Positions 5,570 to 5,722 of a stretch of 5,722 nucleotides of DNA are shown in pieces. The notes below the pieces were generated by a model. That model was not told where the DNA came from, made no database searches, and saw nothing but the letters and a program-made list of their open reading frames with translations. The DNA lies in assembly GCA_028688175.1 (NCBI GenBank), contig JAQTYS010000065.1:6053-11774 (forward strand), read 5' to 3'. The DNA is from Methanothrix sp. (GTDB taxonomy: Archaea; Halobacteriota; Methanosarcinia; Methanotrichales; Methanotrichaceae). Every line of letters starts with the position of its first letter. Position 1 is the stretch's first letter. The position numbers and the translations under genes are program-made.

Positions 5570-5640
5570 GTGACTTCCTCCCATGCCCCTGAAGAGGCAG
5601 GGCTTCCTACGTCATCGATCTAACTTGCTTTGATAGTTTG
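5570..5640 (-). ncRNA. Probable 3' part of the omega-RNA (reRNA) scaffold of the TnpB element
   Basis: TnpB nucleases use a guide RNA transcribed across the 3' end of tnpB and the element's right end, with the guide taken from flanking DNA. On the minus strand CCCTGCCTC (5602-5594) pairs with GGGGCATGGG (5589-5580) around the loop TTCA, giving a 9-bp stem with one bulged T. It lies 4 nt beyond the tnpB stop, the position of the last scaffold stem. If the boundary is near 5570, the guide would be TTTATTAGAACTGCCT (complement of 5569-5554). The 5' limit given here is nominal because scaffold length varies. Confidence 0.4.
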
Positions 5641-5722
5641 CTCAAAGTAGGGGTCGGATCTTGATAGGCTCTTCCCCTCAGTCCGAGGGTGCGAATGTTC
5701 AAGCTGGCATTGATGTCTCGAT
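5607..5722 (-). CDS. tnpB: TnpB RNA-guided nuclease (IS605 OrfB), C-terminal 37 residues only
   Basis: TnpB is the transposon-encoded RNA-guided DNA endonuclease ancestral to Cas12. The visible C-terminus starts RDINASLNIRTLGLRG, the RuvC-III block of the family (consensus DRDxNAAxNI). The partial codon at the edge, NAT on the minus strand, fits the expected leading Asp. The Asp in RDIN is the third catalytic residue of the RuvC triad by family alignment. The tail continues with AYQDPTPTL and ends VRSMT before TAG (5607-5609). The zinc finger and the other RuvC residues lie beyond the right edge, so activity cannot be judged. The gene points toward the phosphate operon, convergent with it. 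Confidence 0.85.
   Translation of the reverse strand, partial: RDINASLNIRTLGLRGRAYQDPTPTLSKLSKQVRSMT

Larger units (their letters stand above)
5570..5722 (-). mobile_element. Right-end part of an IS200/IS605-family (IS1341-type) element
   Basis: The tnpB C-terminus is followed at once by a terminal hairpin (5580-5602) and GAGGAAGTCAC (complement of 5570-5580). That arrangement, a hairpin directly after the tnpB stop and then a GAGGATGTCA-like end, is characteristic of archaeal IS1341-type elements of the IS200/IS605 superfamily, which have no terminal inverted repeats or target duplications. I place the element's right boundary near 5570 from that resemblance. The left end and any tnpA lie outside the window, so whether it is autonomous cannot be said. 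Confidence 0.65.

Noticed and set aside
5276..5584. 102-codon minus-strand ORF starting MGGSHFIRT
   Set aside because: Its start lies inside the TnpB element's right-end hairpin, it has no plausible ribosome site or family resemblance, and a different frame of the same strand carries the protein-like helix-turn-helix remnant.

Overview
The window looks like chromosomal DNA from a methanogenic archaeon, with Methanothrix/Methanosaeta-like or other Methanosarcinales-type organisms as the best guess. Three things support this: a complete group II chaperonin (thermosome), archaeal promoter architecture (TATA boxes with purine-rich upstream elements), and a PhoU paralogue with the AbrB-like N-terminal domain typical of archaea. 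The bacterial-type grpE-dnaK pair next to the thermosome fits mesophilic methanogens, which carry both systems. The genus is an inference from gene content, because no rRNA or genus-specific marker is present.

Left half, minus strand (1-2399): a chaperone cluster reading right to left. A full thermosome subunit (546 aa) is followed by grpE (about 162 aa) and then the first 45 codons of dnaK, which runs off the left edge. The thermosome and dnaK both use TTG start codons behind good ribosome binding sites. Between the thermosome and grpE, a hairpin plus T6 tract faces the plus strand and looks like a terminator for antisense transcription.

Centre (2400-2602): a roughly 200-bp AT-rich divergent promoter region. 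It holds a thermosome TATA box, a tandem series of TATA-like 9-mers in front of the phosphate operon, two inverted repeats with 6-bp arms and 12-bp spacers, and a leader hairpin just before pstB.

Right half, plus strand (2603-5067): a phosphate-control operon of pstB (transporter ATPase), phoU, and an AbrB-domain/PhoU-domain fusion protein, tightly spaced and probably co-transcribed. The usual pstS, pstC and pstA are not in the window. The likely division of labour is that PstB drives phosphate import through a membrane complex encoded elsewhere, PhoU restrains the transporter, and the AbrB-PhoU protein links phosphate status to DNA binding.

Right edge (5068-5722): no confident intact gene. 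There is a doubtful 61-codon ORF, a T6 terminator, short inverted repeats and a 5'-truncated helix-turn-helix antitoxin-like remnant (possibly UPF0175-like) on the minus strand. At the edge lies the C-terminal end of a TnpB (IS200/IS605, IS1341-type) with a right-end hairpin that probably forms part of an omega-RNA scaffold. This corner is an accessory junction, while the rest is housekeeping sequence.
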